From assembly GCF_902196135.1 (NCBI RefSeq), contig NZ_CABIKE010000010.1, positions 1 through 64,000 on the forward strand: a stretch of 64,000 nucleotides of DNA, written 5' to 3'. The translations under genes and the position numbers were made by a program. The notes below the pieces were generated by a model. That model worked only from the letters and a program-made list of their open reading frames with translations, had not been told where the DNA came from and did not search any database. The DNA comes from Helicobacter suis (GTDB lineage Bacteria > Campylobacterota > Campylobacteria > Campylobacterales > Helicobacteraceae). This document shows positions 30,271-38,790 of this stretch, one piece after another (positions within the stretch are counted from its first letter, which is position 1; every line of letters begins with the position of its first letter).

Positions 30271-30698
30271 TATTCAGACTCTAAAACAGCAGTCTTAATT
30301 ACTTTTTTATATTTCCTCAGACCATAGAGTCTAGAAGAAAAGCAATGGATAATAGATAACAGATCTTGAGTCATTTCCTCATGAGGGGATAAAGAAACTT
30401 GGTTCATCACGATAATCTCGCAACCATGCTTTCTAGCAAAAGATTCAAAGAATTCAAAGCCAAAACGCACCAGTCTATCTTTATGCGCAATAATAACTTT
30501 AGAAATCTGTCCTAGTTCTATTTGGTCTAAAATGAGAATAAAATTTTTTCGTCTATAGTTTAGCCCACTCCCTATATCAGAATGCCATTCAGAAACAGAA
30601 AAACCTTTAGAACGGCAAAAAACTTCTAAAGCTTTTATTTGGTTTTCTAAATCCCCTTTTTGAGAAGCACCAGAAACCCTAGTATAAACAACGAACAT
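30270..30698 (-). CDS. tnpA: IS607-type serine recombinase TnpA, N-terminally truncated
   Basis: A 142-aa protein that begins right at the catalytic domain: MFVVYTRVSGASQKGDLENQ, with the serine nucleophile in YTRVS. HKDRLVRFGFEFFE is the conserved second block. Complete IS607 TnpA proteins carry a MerR-like helix-turn-helix of roughly 60-70 residues before this point, and here it is missing. A TAG lies in frame just upstream of the ATG. The catalytic domain is intact but DNA binding is probably lost, so the element is likely immobile. The truncation point coincides with the loss of the 5' part of fic. Confidence 0.8.
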   Translation of the reverse strand: MFVVYTRVSGASQKGDLENQIKALEVFCRSKGFSVSEWHSDIGSGLNYRRKNFILILDQIELGQISKVIIAHKDRLVRFGFEFFESFARKHGCEIIVMNQVSLSPHEEMTQDLLSIIHCFSSRLYGLRKYKKVIKTAVLESE

Positions 30699-30732
30699 CC
30701 ACTACCTTGTCTTTGAAGACGCCCTAAAGACC

Positions 30733-31191
30733 ATGCCCCATCTCATTCCTAAGCCCATTGGGGCTTTTAGAAGCAATGAAGCTAGAATTGTCGGCTCTAG
30801 TGTGAAGATCACTCTACCCCATCTCATTTCTCAAGAATTAGAGAATCTGCTTTTCAAATACCCTAGCAATAATCTAAACCTAGAACAGATCGCTCTCTTC
30901 CATGCACGCTTTGAACAAATCCACCCCTTTAGCGATGGCAATGGAAGAACAGGGCGACTTATCATGGCATACCAAACTATCCAAAACGATCTCATCCCTC
31001 CACTTATCCTCAAGGAGCAAAGGACAGAATATTTAAACCTTTTAGAAAAATGCCAAGTGCAAGACAATTCAAAAGAGTTTGCGCATTTTCTACAACTTTG
31101 CCAACAACAAAGTTTAGAGTTGATTAGAAAAACTCAAGAAATATCCTCAGAAAACCAAATGAACTCTAAGCATAGGCGTGGTAGGAGGTAA
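30733..31191 (+). pseudogene. Fic-domain protein, N-terminally truncated, basic tail
   Basis: The 152 aa from the first ATG carry the complete Fic signature HPFSDGNGRTGR (residues 64-75). The family transfers AMP or a similar group from a nucleotide to target proteins. The N-terminal part with the (S/T)xxxE(G/N) inhibitory helix is missing. An in-frame stop lies at 30685, so nothing further can be recovered. IS607 sequence begins at the same place, so both genes were probably cut by one deletion. If translated, the stub would lack autoinhibition. It ends NSKHRRGRR, the same kind of basic tail as other proteins of the element. It converges with virB6. Confidence 0.75.
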
Positions 31192-31214
31192 TTGTCCCTA
31201 CTCTTACTAGTTGC

Positions 31215-32537
31215 TCATTGTGAAATATTTCTTTCAGTCGTGTTTTCACCACCCTTAGCATTGCCAGCACTCACACTATGACTTACAGATTCAGGATGGC
31301 TACTTTGTCCCACATTGAAAGCACTTTTGATACTCTGCACACCAAACTTAACCCCAGAACTTAGCGCCTCTTTGTCTGTTAGAGCACTCAAGCCCCCTGT
31401 TGCTCCCATTGTAGCTAGAGCCCCTAGACCTGCTCTTAAGCCTGCTACTCCCCCTCCAGCACTCTGGTAAGCTTGGCTCATTTTATTAGCTGCCATCACC
31501 ATAGAACCCCCCACAATCACACCTCCAGCTGTCATGCTTATCTTTTGCATCATTTCAGTGATAGCCCCCACACCTCCGCTTGTACCAAAAATATTGTTGA
31601 TAAAGTCTGGGATGCGTTTGACAAGATAGAAACAAATCATAGAAGCCAAAATAATGATAATGAAGTAGCCTATGATGTCTAAAAATTCTCCCATATCCTT
31701 GTTTTGCTGTTGGAGTAATTGATTAGCCCCATTAAATGCTCCAGCCTCTAGCTCATTTCTTGTAGGAATTCTTATCGTGATGAAGTTTAAAACCTGCAAA
31801 TTGAAAAATGCCACTAAAGTCATACAAGGCTGGTAGAAGGTCAAAGACACTAATTTTTTCAAATAGCTAAACAACATTCCTTTAGTTTGGGGGAATAATG
31901 CTAGGGGCAAGACCACAATGCCCAAAGCTAGCCAAATAGCCATTTCCACGGAAACTAATAACACAATAATAAGCACCAGTCCTAAAAACAAGATTTGTGC
32001 CACAACCAATAACAAAAACACGATTAGTTGTGGAAAAACTTGAAAAAATAGCTTGAAACCTAAATCATGAAATACAGAATCATAGAGGTGTGTAATAGTG
32101 TAATAGGTGCTATCCACCAATGTTCCTAAAGATTTATCTAGGGATGCGGAGGGAGTATAATTTTTTAAAGCTACGATGTTTTTGTTGATAGCAACACTAA
32201 CCACATTGCTCAAGGCATTGGCAGGTGCAGTAATGATCTCTCTTGTCTTTGTCATAAATTCTATAGGCTGTTCTATCGCCCAGTTCAACACTCCCATGAA
32301 CACAAAAAAAACTAATACACCCATCAAGGTTTTCAGTTGGAAAATATCGCCCTCTTTAAGCCGCCGATATGCCCACCACATAAACAAAAAGGAGATGATA
32401 ATGTTCAAACTCAGTTGGACATGGAAAAAGTCTGTCATAGATTTTGCTAAATCACCCGTTAGCTTTTGTGAGGGTGAGACAAAGAAAGATAAAATGGTGT
32501 CGTATATGCTTAAATTCTTATCTATGCTATTTTCCAT
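31215..32537 (-). CDS. virB6: VirB6/TrbL-like polytopic inner-membrane T4SS protein
   Basis: A 440-aa protein with six or so membrane helices between residues 45 and 310 (LNIIISFLFMWWAY, LMGVLVFFVFMGVLNW, LIVFLLLVVAQILFLGLVLI, WLALGIVVLPLALF, IIGYFIIIILASMICFYLV). It ends in a Gly/Ala/Ser-rich tail. VirB6 forms part of the inner-membrane complex that passes substrates to the channel. It overlaps the end of the primase-like gene by 11 nt and closes the operon that runs from 37370. It is separated from the other virB genes, as often seen in tfs4-like islands. Confidence 0.85.
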   Translation of the reverse strand: MENSIDKNLSIYDTILSFFVSPSQKLTGDLAKSMTDFFHVQLSLNIIISFLFMWWAYRRLKEGDIFQLKTLMGVLVFFVFMGVLNWAIEQPIEFMTKTREIITAPANALSNVVSVAINKNIVALKNYTPSASLDKSLGTLVDSTYYTITHLYDSVFHDLGFKLFFQVFPQLIVFLLLVVAQILFLGLVLIIVLLVSVEMAIWLALGIVVLPLALFPQTKGMLFSYLKKLVSLTFYQPCMTLVAFFNLQVLNFITIRIPTRNELEAGAFNGANQLLQQQNKDMGEFLDIIGYFIIIILASMICFYLVKRIPDFINNIFGTSGGVGAITEMMQKISMTAGGVIVGGSMVMAANKMSQAYQSAGGGVAGLRAGLGALATMGATGGLSALTDKEALSSGVKFGVQSIKSAFNVGQSSHPESVSHSVSAGNAKGGENTTERNISQ

Positions 32538-34452
32538 GCCATCTCTTTTTGAATTTTGATTCTACCTGTGTGCGCGCCTTTTCTAATCTGTTTGTAGTGC
32601 TGGTATTAAAATCTTTGATTGTGGCAATATTTTCTAATTTCTCTAAAATCTCTCTCTTGCTCTTGGTATAGACATAGGGGCTTTCTAACTGCTCAAGTCC
32701 CCTAGAAACATACCCATACACACTACTGGCGTTTGCACTTGTTTCCCCTATAATCTGGCTTAGTCTGAGATCATCGTTGCAATCTTTGGCAAAGGGGGTG
32801 TAGATTTCTGGTAATTGATTGGTAAGATTGAATAGTATCTCCTCTAACACCTGTGTGTAGCGTTGCCCCTGCTCATCATTATCACAAGCTAAAATGATAT
32901 TGACAGATAAATCAGGGGGATTAACTACACTAGGAGGGGTGAATACTTGTCTAGGAACTTTCTTCTCAAAGAGATTTTGAGAGACTTGCTGTTTGAAGGG
33001 CTCTATGTCTAATATCTTGCCTTTCACAAACACAGACTCGGCACTCTCAGGGCTCTTATAATACGCCCTTCCCCTATCCACTAAGACTTTCTTGTCTACA
33101 TAGGCATATAAGCCCAAAGTCTTAGCCACCAAGCTATTTAATCCCACAAAGCTTTCTGTATCTAAACAGCCTAAAGACTGCGCTGTGGGGATGAGGATAC
33201 GATACCTATCAGCGATGTGTCCGTTCTTTTCTATCTGATGGCTCTTAGAGGGCATCACCAAGCTTTCAATGCCCTGTTTTTCTAGTAAATCTTGCGCTTG
33301 TTTGAGAGGGAGTTGGGGATTATACTTGTCATTATCAATATCATAGATTAACAGATTGGTAAAACTCTTAGCATTAGTAGCGTTGCGATAACCCTTCTCA
33401 AACACTGCACTAGAATAAGGGAAAGATTTTATAGCTTGTGCTAACTCTGCTAGAGTATTCACACTCTGTTCTTGCCAACCTTGCACGGGTATATCTTTAG
33501 GATTGTGCTTGTCTGCGTATTTGGGTCTTGAAAAAGTAATCTTTAAAGTCTTGCTTATGCTAGGTTGCGTGTCTTTAGGCTTTTGGGCTTGCTCTTTTTC
33601 ATAACGCTTCCACTGCTTATAGGCTTGCACATCTTGCACATACTGCTGATAGGCTTGATTCTTGTCTTGTTCTATGTCTTTGAAAAGCTGTTTGAAAAAA
33701 GCCTCTATCTTCTCTAAGGCAAATTGCCCTGCACTGCCTAGTAATAGAGTTGTATCAGGGCTCAAACCTTTCATCTGCAAATAAGCCATACTATCCAAGA
33801 TACTCTCTGTCATCACAATAGACTTCACAGCTCTCAAGCCTTCACTAGGCACAAGCATTTGCACGCCCTTAGAGCCCTCACAAAGCTCTTTTAAGGGCTT
33901 TTCTCTGGGTGAGCCATCTATATGGGTGTTGAGTGGCTGATTCAAGCGTTTGCTAATAGCGCTCAATACAAGTCTTTGATTTTCACAAAGATAATTAGGC
34001 ACACAGAGATTATTATATTTATCAGCCCTCAAAGAGTGCTGGTAGCTTTTAAAGAGTGCGTCTTGAATACCTCTTTGTAAAAGTAGTGGGCTCTTGTCTA
34101 AATCATAGAGGGGTAGAGATTGAAAGACTTCTTTAACGCTTTTGTGTTCTTGTTGGCTAGTTTGAGCGATTGTAGGGGTCTTGGGTCTGTAGTGTGCCTC
34201 TCTCTTAATCAAATCCTCTAATCTTAACCCGCGTTTTTGGCAAAAGTTAATGATATTGCCCTTATCACTTTTATCCTCCGTGTTGAAGTAGTAGTAACTC
34301 CCGGCGCTGTTTTTGATGACAAGCTTGCCTTTTTCATTAGGGTGCTTGAGCACAGGGTTGTTTAGGCTGCTTTTTCCTTTATCTAGCACATAACCAAAAT
34401 CTTGCAAAATGCTATCTAAGGGCAGATAAATCGCATCTTTGATATAAGCCAT
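32527..34452 (-). CDS. Primase-like protein: TOPRIM split by a possible AEP-type domain
   Basis: A 641-aa protein. The N-terminal part (about 20-80, YYYFNTEDKSDKGNIINFCQ) resembles the DUF3991/CHC2-like module of plasmid primases. A TOPRIM glutamate segment follows (SIVMTESILDSMAYLQ, near 216), and the TOPRIM DxD segment (ILACDNDEQG) comes only near 522. The 300 residues between include LLIYDIDND near 370 and MPSKSHQ near 400, then RYRILIPT. These resemble the DxD and SxH motifs of archaeo-eukaryotic-type primases. The protein probably primes the incoming strand in the recipient. It ends KFKKRWHGK, close to the topoisomerase end EEWRGK. It is coupled to its neighbours by TAATG and an 11-nt overlap. 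Confidence 0.6.
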   Translation of the reverse strand: MAYIKDAIYLPLDSILQDFGYVLDKGKSSLNNPVLKHPNEKGKLVIKNSAGSYYYFNTEDKSDKGNIINFCQKRGLRLEDLIKREAHYRPKTPTIAQTSQQEHKSVKEVFQSLPLYDLDKSPLLLQRGIQDALFKSYQHSLRADKYNNLCVPNYLCENQRLVLSAISKRLNQPLNTHIDGSPREKPLKELCEGSKGVQMLVPSEGLRAVKSIVMTESILDSMAYLQMKGLSPDTTLLLGSAGQFALEKIEAFFKQLFKDIEQDKNQAYQQYVQDVQAYKQWKRYEKEQAQKPKDTQPSISKTLKITFSRPKYADKHNPKDIPVQGWQEQSVNTLAELAQAIKSFPYSSAVFEKGYRNATNAKSFTNLLIYDIDNDKYNPQLPLKQAQDLLEKQGIESLVMPSKSHQIEKNGHIADRYRILIPTAQSLGCLDTESFVGLNSLVAKTLGLYAYVDKKVLVDRGRAYYKSPESAESVFVKGKILDIEPFKQQVSQNLFEKKVPRQVFTPPSVVNPPDLSVNIILACDNDEQGQRYTQVLEEILFNLTNQLPEIYTPFAKDCNDDLRLSQIIGETSANASSVYGYVSRGLEQLESPYVYTKSKREILEKLENIATIKDFNTSTTNRLEKARTQVESKFKKRWHGK

Positions 34453-35993
34453 TAACGTCTTCTGCCTCTAGGTTTTGCTGGAGCATCTAGCCAAGGTTTT
34501 GGAACTTCTTGCTGGGCTGTTTGCGCATTGGATACTTGTGCATCTTGTGTCTGCGTCTCTAACCAAGGCTTGCTAGAGTTTTGGGATTCTATCCACGGCT
34601 CAGGTATGCGTGTAGGTGTGTTGTTTGCCACTGGTTGGGCTTGAGTATTGGTCTGTGCTTGTTGGTCTAGTTCATCTGAAGTGGTGTAACTATTTGTTGT
34701 AGCAGACCCTAGATGAACACTGGGCTTTTGTTCTACCTCCTGCTGGGCTGTGCTGTTTAGAGTAGGGGTTGTTTGTGCTTGGTTGTTGGTTTGAACTTGG
34801 TTTGGGTATCTGTCTATGCTTAGCGGTGTGCTATCTAGGCTTTGCTCTGGGGTGGTTTCTCTTATTTGAACGGCTTCTTGCTGGCTAGTTTCTCTGCTCC
34901 TTTGCATTTTTGCTAAATATTGATGCATCGCACCAGCAACTTTACCATCCATAGGCTCTAAGCTTGCTTGGCATTGTTGCACATAGCTTTGGATGGTGGT
35001 GTAGTGTTCTGCCTCCAAGGGGTATCCTAACACGGCTTTAACACTCAGTTGCAAGCCTCTATCTTGCATGTGCTTATTGCCATGAGCCTGCTCTAAAGCG
35101 TCATTAATGAGATTGCGGTGTTCTTGGGTGAGCTTGCTGGGTTGCTTTTGAGAGAGCACCAATAGGACTTTGAGCTCTGCCTCTGTCATGTGGGATTTGG
35201 CATAGTTTAAAAAGCTCTCTTTAAAATCGGACTTGGTCTTGATGCGCTTTTGCTGCACATCCAACTCTACTTGCTTGAAGTAGCTGTGTAGTTTGGCATA
35301 TTTGTTTTCTATGTCTGTGGCTTGTGGTGGAGTCTGTTTGGGCTCTGGGGTCTCTGATGTTTTATTCGTTATCTCTAGGCCTTGTTCTGAATTGTTGAAT
35401 AGCTCTGACTGGCTCTCTTGGTTTTGCTCTGTTGGGTTTTTGGCTTTAGCAGTGTCTAACTCTTGCTCTAATCTGTTTGGTTGTTCTGTTACTATCTCTT
35501 GGATTTCATCTTTAAAAATTGAAATGCTTTGTAGGAGCTCTTGTTCTTCTAAGCTCTCTTGGAGTTGTGGGATTTTGAGCTGTGCAATCTCTTGAGCTAT
35601 CTTGTGGATTATTTGTTGTTGCTCTTGGAGCCCTTGGAACAACGGCGTCAATTGTTGGGCCTCTTGTTGCTCTATCTGCCTAGTAGCGCTCTTACTACGC
35701 TCTGATAACTCTGGCTTTATCTGGGCTTGCTCTAAAGTATTGTCTAAAGTGTGTTGCATCTCTTCTTTGAGAGTGTCTATATAATCACTAACTGCCAAGA
35801 TGTCTTGTTGATCTGCTACACTTCTAGCAGTACTCACAGCCTGCATTTCTTGTTTTAAGAGTGTAAAAAAATGTTCTGAATCACGGGGTTTAGCTTGTTG
35901 CACTTCCTGCAAGAAAGCACGCATAAAAGCCTCCCTCCCATCACTGCGCCAAGAGCGCCACGCTTTCAAAAAGCCATTGAGGAAGTTATCCAT
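34452..35993 (-). CDS. Gln-rich coiled-coil protein with PWL(D/E) motifs and basic tail
   Basis: A 513-aa protein of unknown family. It starts MDNFLNGFLKAWRSWRS and carries Gln/Glu-rich coiled coils (about 105-185). A more globular helical region follows (about 225-365, with SHMTEAELKVLLVLSQKQPS), then a disordered Thr/Gln/Asn/Pro tail. Near the end are three copies of a short motif (PEPWIES, SKPWLET, PKPWLDA), and the protein ends KPRGRRR. The PWLD motif also occurs in the small acidic protein at 37155. I start it at the ATG of 35993, which overlaps the stop of the ArdC-like gene (TGATG). The architecture suits a T4SS substrate or an adaptor that escorts substrates to VirD4. No enzyme motif is visible. 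Confidence 0.6.
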   Translation of the reverse strand: MDNFLNGFLKAWRSWRSDGREAFMRAFLQEVQQAKPRDSEHFFTLLKQEMQAVSTARSVADQQDILAVSDYIDTLKEEMQHTLDNTLEQAQIKPELSERSKSATRQIEQQEAQQLTPLFQGLQEQQQIIHKIAQEIAQLKIPQLQESLEEQELLQSISIFKDEIQEIVTEQPNRLEQELDTAKAKNPTEQNQESQSELFNNSEQGLEITNKTSETPEPKQTPPQATDIENKYAKLHSYFKQVELDVQQKRIKTKSDFKESFLNYAKSHMTEAELKVLLVLSQKQPSKLTQEHRNLINDALEQAHGNKHMQDRGLQLSVKAVLGYPLEAEHYTTIQSYVQQCQASLEPMDGKVAGAMHQYLAKMQRSRETSQQEAVQIRETTPEQSLDSTPLSIDRYPNQVQTNNQAQTTPTLNSTAQQEVEQKPSVHLGSATTNSYTTSDELDQQAQTNTQAQPVANNTPTRIPEPWIESQNSSKPWLETQTQDAQVSNAQTAQQEVPKPWLDAPAKPRGRRR

Positions 35994-37111
35994 CAACGAC
36001 CCCTCCCCTTAGAGGGTGTTGCAAAGTGCACTGCCTCTAGGGCATTGTTTTGGGTGTGCTGTTGCTGCTTGAGCCATGTAATGTCTTGAGCCATCTTCTG
36101 GATGGTTTTGTCTTGTTCTTGTAACATTTGCATCACTTTCTGTTGCTCTTGCAACATCTGCATCATCTGTGCCATCATTTGCCCCATCTGCACAGCCTGT
36201 TGGTTTTCCATAGCGGTTGGTGCTTGTGGCATCGCCATTTCTGGATTGTATGGGTTTGTCTGGTTGTTGTTTGAGGGGGCTTGATGGTATGGTTGGTTAG
36301 ACTGATTTGCATAGCGTGGCACATTGCTTTGAGTGGACTGGCTTGGCTTAGGTGTGTTTGCCCCTGTATGCCTTTGTGAGGGCTGTTGCGCATTTCTGGC
36401 GTATTGCTGGTTGTGTTGGTTATACTGGCTTGCATAGTCTAACACTCTTTGGTATTGTGGTGTTGTGAGTTTAGCAGAGAGATCGTGGATGACTAGATTC
36501 TTGTTTTCTACAGAAAAGTATTGTCCAACATACATGGGTTTGAGGCTCTTAGAATCTAAGGGTTTTAGGCGTGTTTGATCAAGGCTCTTAAAGCATTCTA
36601 TATTGTAGAGGTGCTTGATCTCTAATCTAGGGGGGATTTCTACGCGCACTTTTTCCATCTCAAACAAGTATGTGCCATATCTGTCATGGAGTTGGTTGCC
36701 ATTGGCATCTAGTAAGGGAATGGGGTTGTCAAAAGCATCTTTCTTAGGGACACTTTGTATTTCATGGGTCTTAATATAGCTAATGCTCGCCTTTTTGATT
36801 GAGCCTTGAGGGTTTTGGCTAGACTCTGTGTTGTTGTGGATAAACTCTAACTCTCTAGCATCTGCTCCTAAGTGTTGGGCTTCCTCAAGACTAATCCACG
36901 CATTGCTAGTATAATTGCCCTCTTGCTGTTTAGCATCTAAAATCAAGGCGTTCAAGCCACTATAAGCACTACCTGAATAGGTGTTATAGGCTCTGTTATT
37001 GGGCTTGAAGGTTAAGCCTTGCTCAAGAGCCAAATTAATCTCATTAGCTAGAAAATCTCTAAACATCGCCTTTTGTTCGGCTACACTCATTGCTTCCCAA
37101 GATTTGCTCAT
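35993..37111 (-). CDS. ArdC-like ssDNA-binding protein with Met/Gln coiled coil and basic tail
   Basis: A 372-aa protein. The N-terminal 200 or so residues match the ssDNA-binding N-terminal domain of ArdC-type anti-restriction proteins (YNTYSGSAYSGLNALILDA, then NAWISLEEAQHLGAD). The same domain starts the 3169-aa giant. The metalloprotease half of ArdC is absent. A Gln/Asn/Pro-rich linker leads to the Met/Gln coiled coil (about 305-352) shared almost base for base with the relaxase, then the tail TPSKGRGR. ArdC of plasmid pSa is known to travel with the T-strand and protect it from nucleases, and a like role is inferred. GGGAGAG precedes the ATG. Confidence 0.75.
   Translation of the reverse strand: MSKSWEAMSVAEQKAMFRDFLANEINLALEQGLTFKPNNRAYNTYSGSAYSGLNALILDAKQQEGNYTSNAWISLEEAQHLGADARELEFIHNNTESSQNPQGSIKKASISYIKTHEIQSVPKKDAFDNPIPLLDANGNQLHDRYGTYLFEMEKVRVEIPPRLEIKHLYNIECFKSLDQTRLKPLDSKSLKPMYVGQYFSVENKNLVIHDLSAKLTTPQYQRVLDYASQYNQHNQQYARNAQQPSQRHTGANTPKPSQSTQSNVPRYANQSNQPYHQAPSNNNQTNPYNPEMAMPQAPTAMENQQAVQMGQMMAQMMQMLQEQQKVMQMLQEQDKTIQKMAQDITWLKQQQHTQNNALEAVHFATPSKGRGR
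36063..36208 (-). repeat. 146-nt segment shared with the relaxase gene (24902-25047)
   Basis: The reverse complement of this segment matches 24902-25047 at 145 of 146 positions and encodes the Met/Gln-rich helix of the ArdC-like protein. Confidence 0.95.
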
Positions 37112-37154
37112 TTTTTCTCTCCCTTATTTTTAGTATTTGTGATTTGGCATTGCT

Positions 37155-37370
37155 TTAAAACTCTTGCCCTTCATCCTCTGTGTCCATGCTATCTAGCCAA
37201 GGCTCATCAGGCAGTGTAGGAGCGCTTGGTGTTTGGTGTGTAGGCTCTAGCTCCTCTTGCAAAGGCACACCATATTGTGCCCACTCTAAAACCTCCTCTT
37301 TTCTTAGTGGGTAACTGCCCTCTGTGAGTGCTAGGGGTTCTGTTTGTGCTTCTGTCTCTGGTTTTTGCAT
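37155..37370 (-). CDS. Small acidic protein, possible secretion chaperone
   Basis: A 71-aa acidic protein (MQKPETEAQTEPLALTEGSY to MDTEDEGQEF) with one EPWLD motif like those repeated in the neighbouring 513-aa protein. I chose the ATG at 37370 because AAAGGA lies 7 nt before it. A possible -10 (TATATT on the minus strand, 37391-37396) lies inside the longer frame that begins at 37412. It is the first gene of the operon running to virB6. Small acidic proteins beside a T4SS substrate are often its chaperone (VirE1 is the model). That is inference from size, charge and place. Confidence 0.5.
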   Translation of the reverse strand: MQKPETEAQTEPLALTEGSYPLRKEEVLEWAQYGVPLQEELEPTHQTPSAPTLPDEPWLDSMDTEDEGQEF

Positions 37371-37816
37371 GTGGCTATCCTTTGATGCTAAATATAACCT
37401 TGAGTATGGCATTTTTAGATGAAAGGCACAAGCTAGCCAGTGTCAGATCAAAATTAAGCTTAAAATTTAAAGCGTGTATCCTTACTAAAGTGCCTAAAAT
37501 AGGGAAGTTTATCTGTTTTTCTCAAGAGATGCTTCTAGTTTTTAAGCTAATATTAAGATACTAAGAGAGGGGTTTAAAAGTGCGTGTAGTAGGGCTTTTA
37601 CAAGCTTTTAGCACAAAAGTAAATGGATTGAAAAAAATATCTTTTTCTTGCACATGCGCACTATAGGGCATTTGCACGCCCTAAGAGTGAAAGGCAAACC
37701 TTAAACGCAGAGATTTTAAAATGTTTAAAATATTAAATAAAATTAAATGCTTGTTCACATAAACCAAGCTTTGCAACTATGCTAGTATGCGTGTTACAAG
37801 AACAAGCGCATCCTAA
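37371..37816. other. Non-coding region between the RHH gene and the substrate operon
   Basis: About 450 nt without a convincing gene. It is AT-rich and includes an AGGGC/GCCCT inverted repeat (37665-37682) and several TTTAAAAT-type stretches near 37710-37745. It must contain the promoter for the operon beginning at 37370. Nothing else definite is seen. Confidence 0.5.
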
Positions 37817-38062
37817 CTAGCGTAACATCTTTACAATTTGGCGCTTGATATAAGAGCTTACACTCTCTGCCTCCTCATAGGCTAGTTTTCCTAGTTTTTC
37901 ATATTCCTCTTTTGAAAAGTATAACTGCACGGTGTAGTTCTTTTTTAGTTCTTCAGTAGGGATTTTCTTGCGTCCAGGCTTTTTTCTCTCTGATTGCTCC
38001 TTGTTTTGAAAAGTGTCTTCTTGTGTGATGGGATGGTTTAAAGCTGCATCTATGCTATCCAT
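37817..38062 (-). CDS. Ribbon-helix-helix protein, putative ParB-type partner of ParA
   Basis: An 81-aa protein. The basic KKPGRKKIP stretch is followed by a beta strand and two helices (NYTVQLYFSKEEYEKLGKLA, then ESVSSYIKRQIVKML), the pattern of CopG/Arc-type DNA-binding dimers. It lies 15 nt downstream of parA, the arrangement of small type Ib partition loci in which the RHH protein binds the centromere and represses the operon. AAGGAAAA precedes the ATG. Confidence 0.75.
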   Translation of the reverse strand: MDSIDAALNHPITQEDTFQNKEQSERKKPGRKKIPTEELKKNYTVQLYFSKEEYEKLGKLAYEEAESVSSYIKRQIVKMLR

Positions 38063-38077
38063 GTGTGATTTTCCTTA

Positions 38078-38632
38078 TTAAGATAGAGTGTTTAAAAGGC
38101 GGGTGTATTCCTCTATGAAGTGCTTGTAAGCATTTTTAGCCAAAGGACTAAGGCTAGCAAGTTCTGTAAAGCTCAAGCCCTGTTGCATGCTATTTTCTAA
38201 GATTTTAGAGTGCTTGAAGTAAAAGAAAGAGAGATGTTTATATTTTTCTTGAATCTTTTGGGCGCATTGTTGCCTTTCTGACAAGCTAGTCCAATTTGTG
38301 ATGAGGACAAAGATGTTAGGATTGATGGGGTGCAACTCCTGCAGACTCTCTAAAGTGCGCAAGATAGAATTATAAAGCGGGGTGCAGGGCATAAGTAGCA
38401 CATCACTGGCTTTAAGAATCTCCAACACACCCTTTTGCACAAACCCCCCAAAGTCATAGACACAATTAGCAATCAACTTAGGATAAGCACTGATCTTAGC
38501 TTTGCCCGGATAAAGCTGCTCAATAAGAGAATTGTCATTACTTTGTAAAAACAATCCCAAATCCTTAGCAATAGAGAAGCTAAAAGCGCTCTTGCCTACA
38601 CCTCCTTTTTTGTTGATCACAGAGATGATCAT
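38078..38632 (-). CDS. parA: ParA-family ATPase
   Basis: A 184-aa ParA of the short type, with deviant Walker A KKGGVGKSAFS at the N-terminus (MIISVINKKGGVGKSA). The usual adenine and membrane segments follow (CVYDFGGFVQKG, LLMPCTPLYNSILRTLESL). It should segregate or stabilise the excised element together with the RHH protein. I start it at the ATG of 38632, right at the conserved strand. AAGGAG lies about 9 nt upstream, making the longer frame to 38665 unlikely. Confidence 0.88.
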   Translation of the reverse strand: MIISVINKKGGVGKSAFSFSIAKDLGLFLQSNDNSLIEQLYPGKAKISAYPKLIANCVYDFGGFVQKGVLEILKASDVLLMPCTPLYNSILRTLESLQELHPINPNIFVLITNWTSLSERQQCAQKIQEKYKHLSFFYFKHSKILENSMQQGLSFTELASLSPLAKNAYKHFIEEYTRLLNTLS

Positions 38633-38667
38633 GTGCTTTAGCTCCTTTGTATAGAATGGATACAACT

Positions 38668-38684
38668 AATACGAATGTATTATA
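38668..38684 (-). promoter_or_regulatory. parA promoter with overlapping AATAC/GTATT operator
   Basis: On the minus strand TGTATAATAC gives a perfect -10 TATAAT (38679-38684). The inverted repeat AATAC-GAAT-GTATT (38668-38681) overlaps it. A site covering the -10 box suggests autorepression by the RHH protein. The rest of 38633-38790 is very AT-rich. Confidence 0.5.
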
Positions 38685-38790
38685 CAATATAAAAATGATT
38701 TAAAATCTTAAAAATATTTAAATGTTTAAAAAATTTAAGAATGTATGAGATATTTTAAAATATATTAAAATCTATTGAGAGTGTAGATTT

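Larger units (their letters stand above)
28915..30698 (-). mobile_element. IS607-type element (tnpA-tnpB), partly degraded
   Basis: A serine recombinase gene and a TnpB gene overlap by one base (TAATG), the usual IS607 arrangement. Exact ends cannot be set because IS607 elements lack terminal inverted repeats and clear target duplications. The left end should be a little below 28915, and the right end appears lost, since tnpA lacks its DNA-binding N-terminus. Confidence 0.75.

Noticed and set aside
38737-38743. AAGAATG as another element end
   Set aside because: Only seven bases match (preceded by T), it lies in AT-rich parA upstream sequence inside the element, and the longer 15-bp context is absent.
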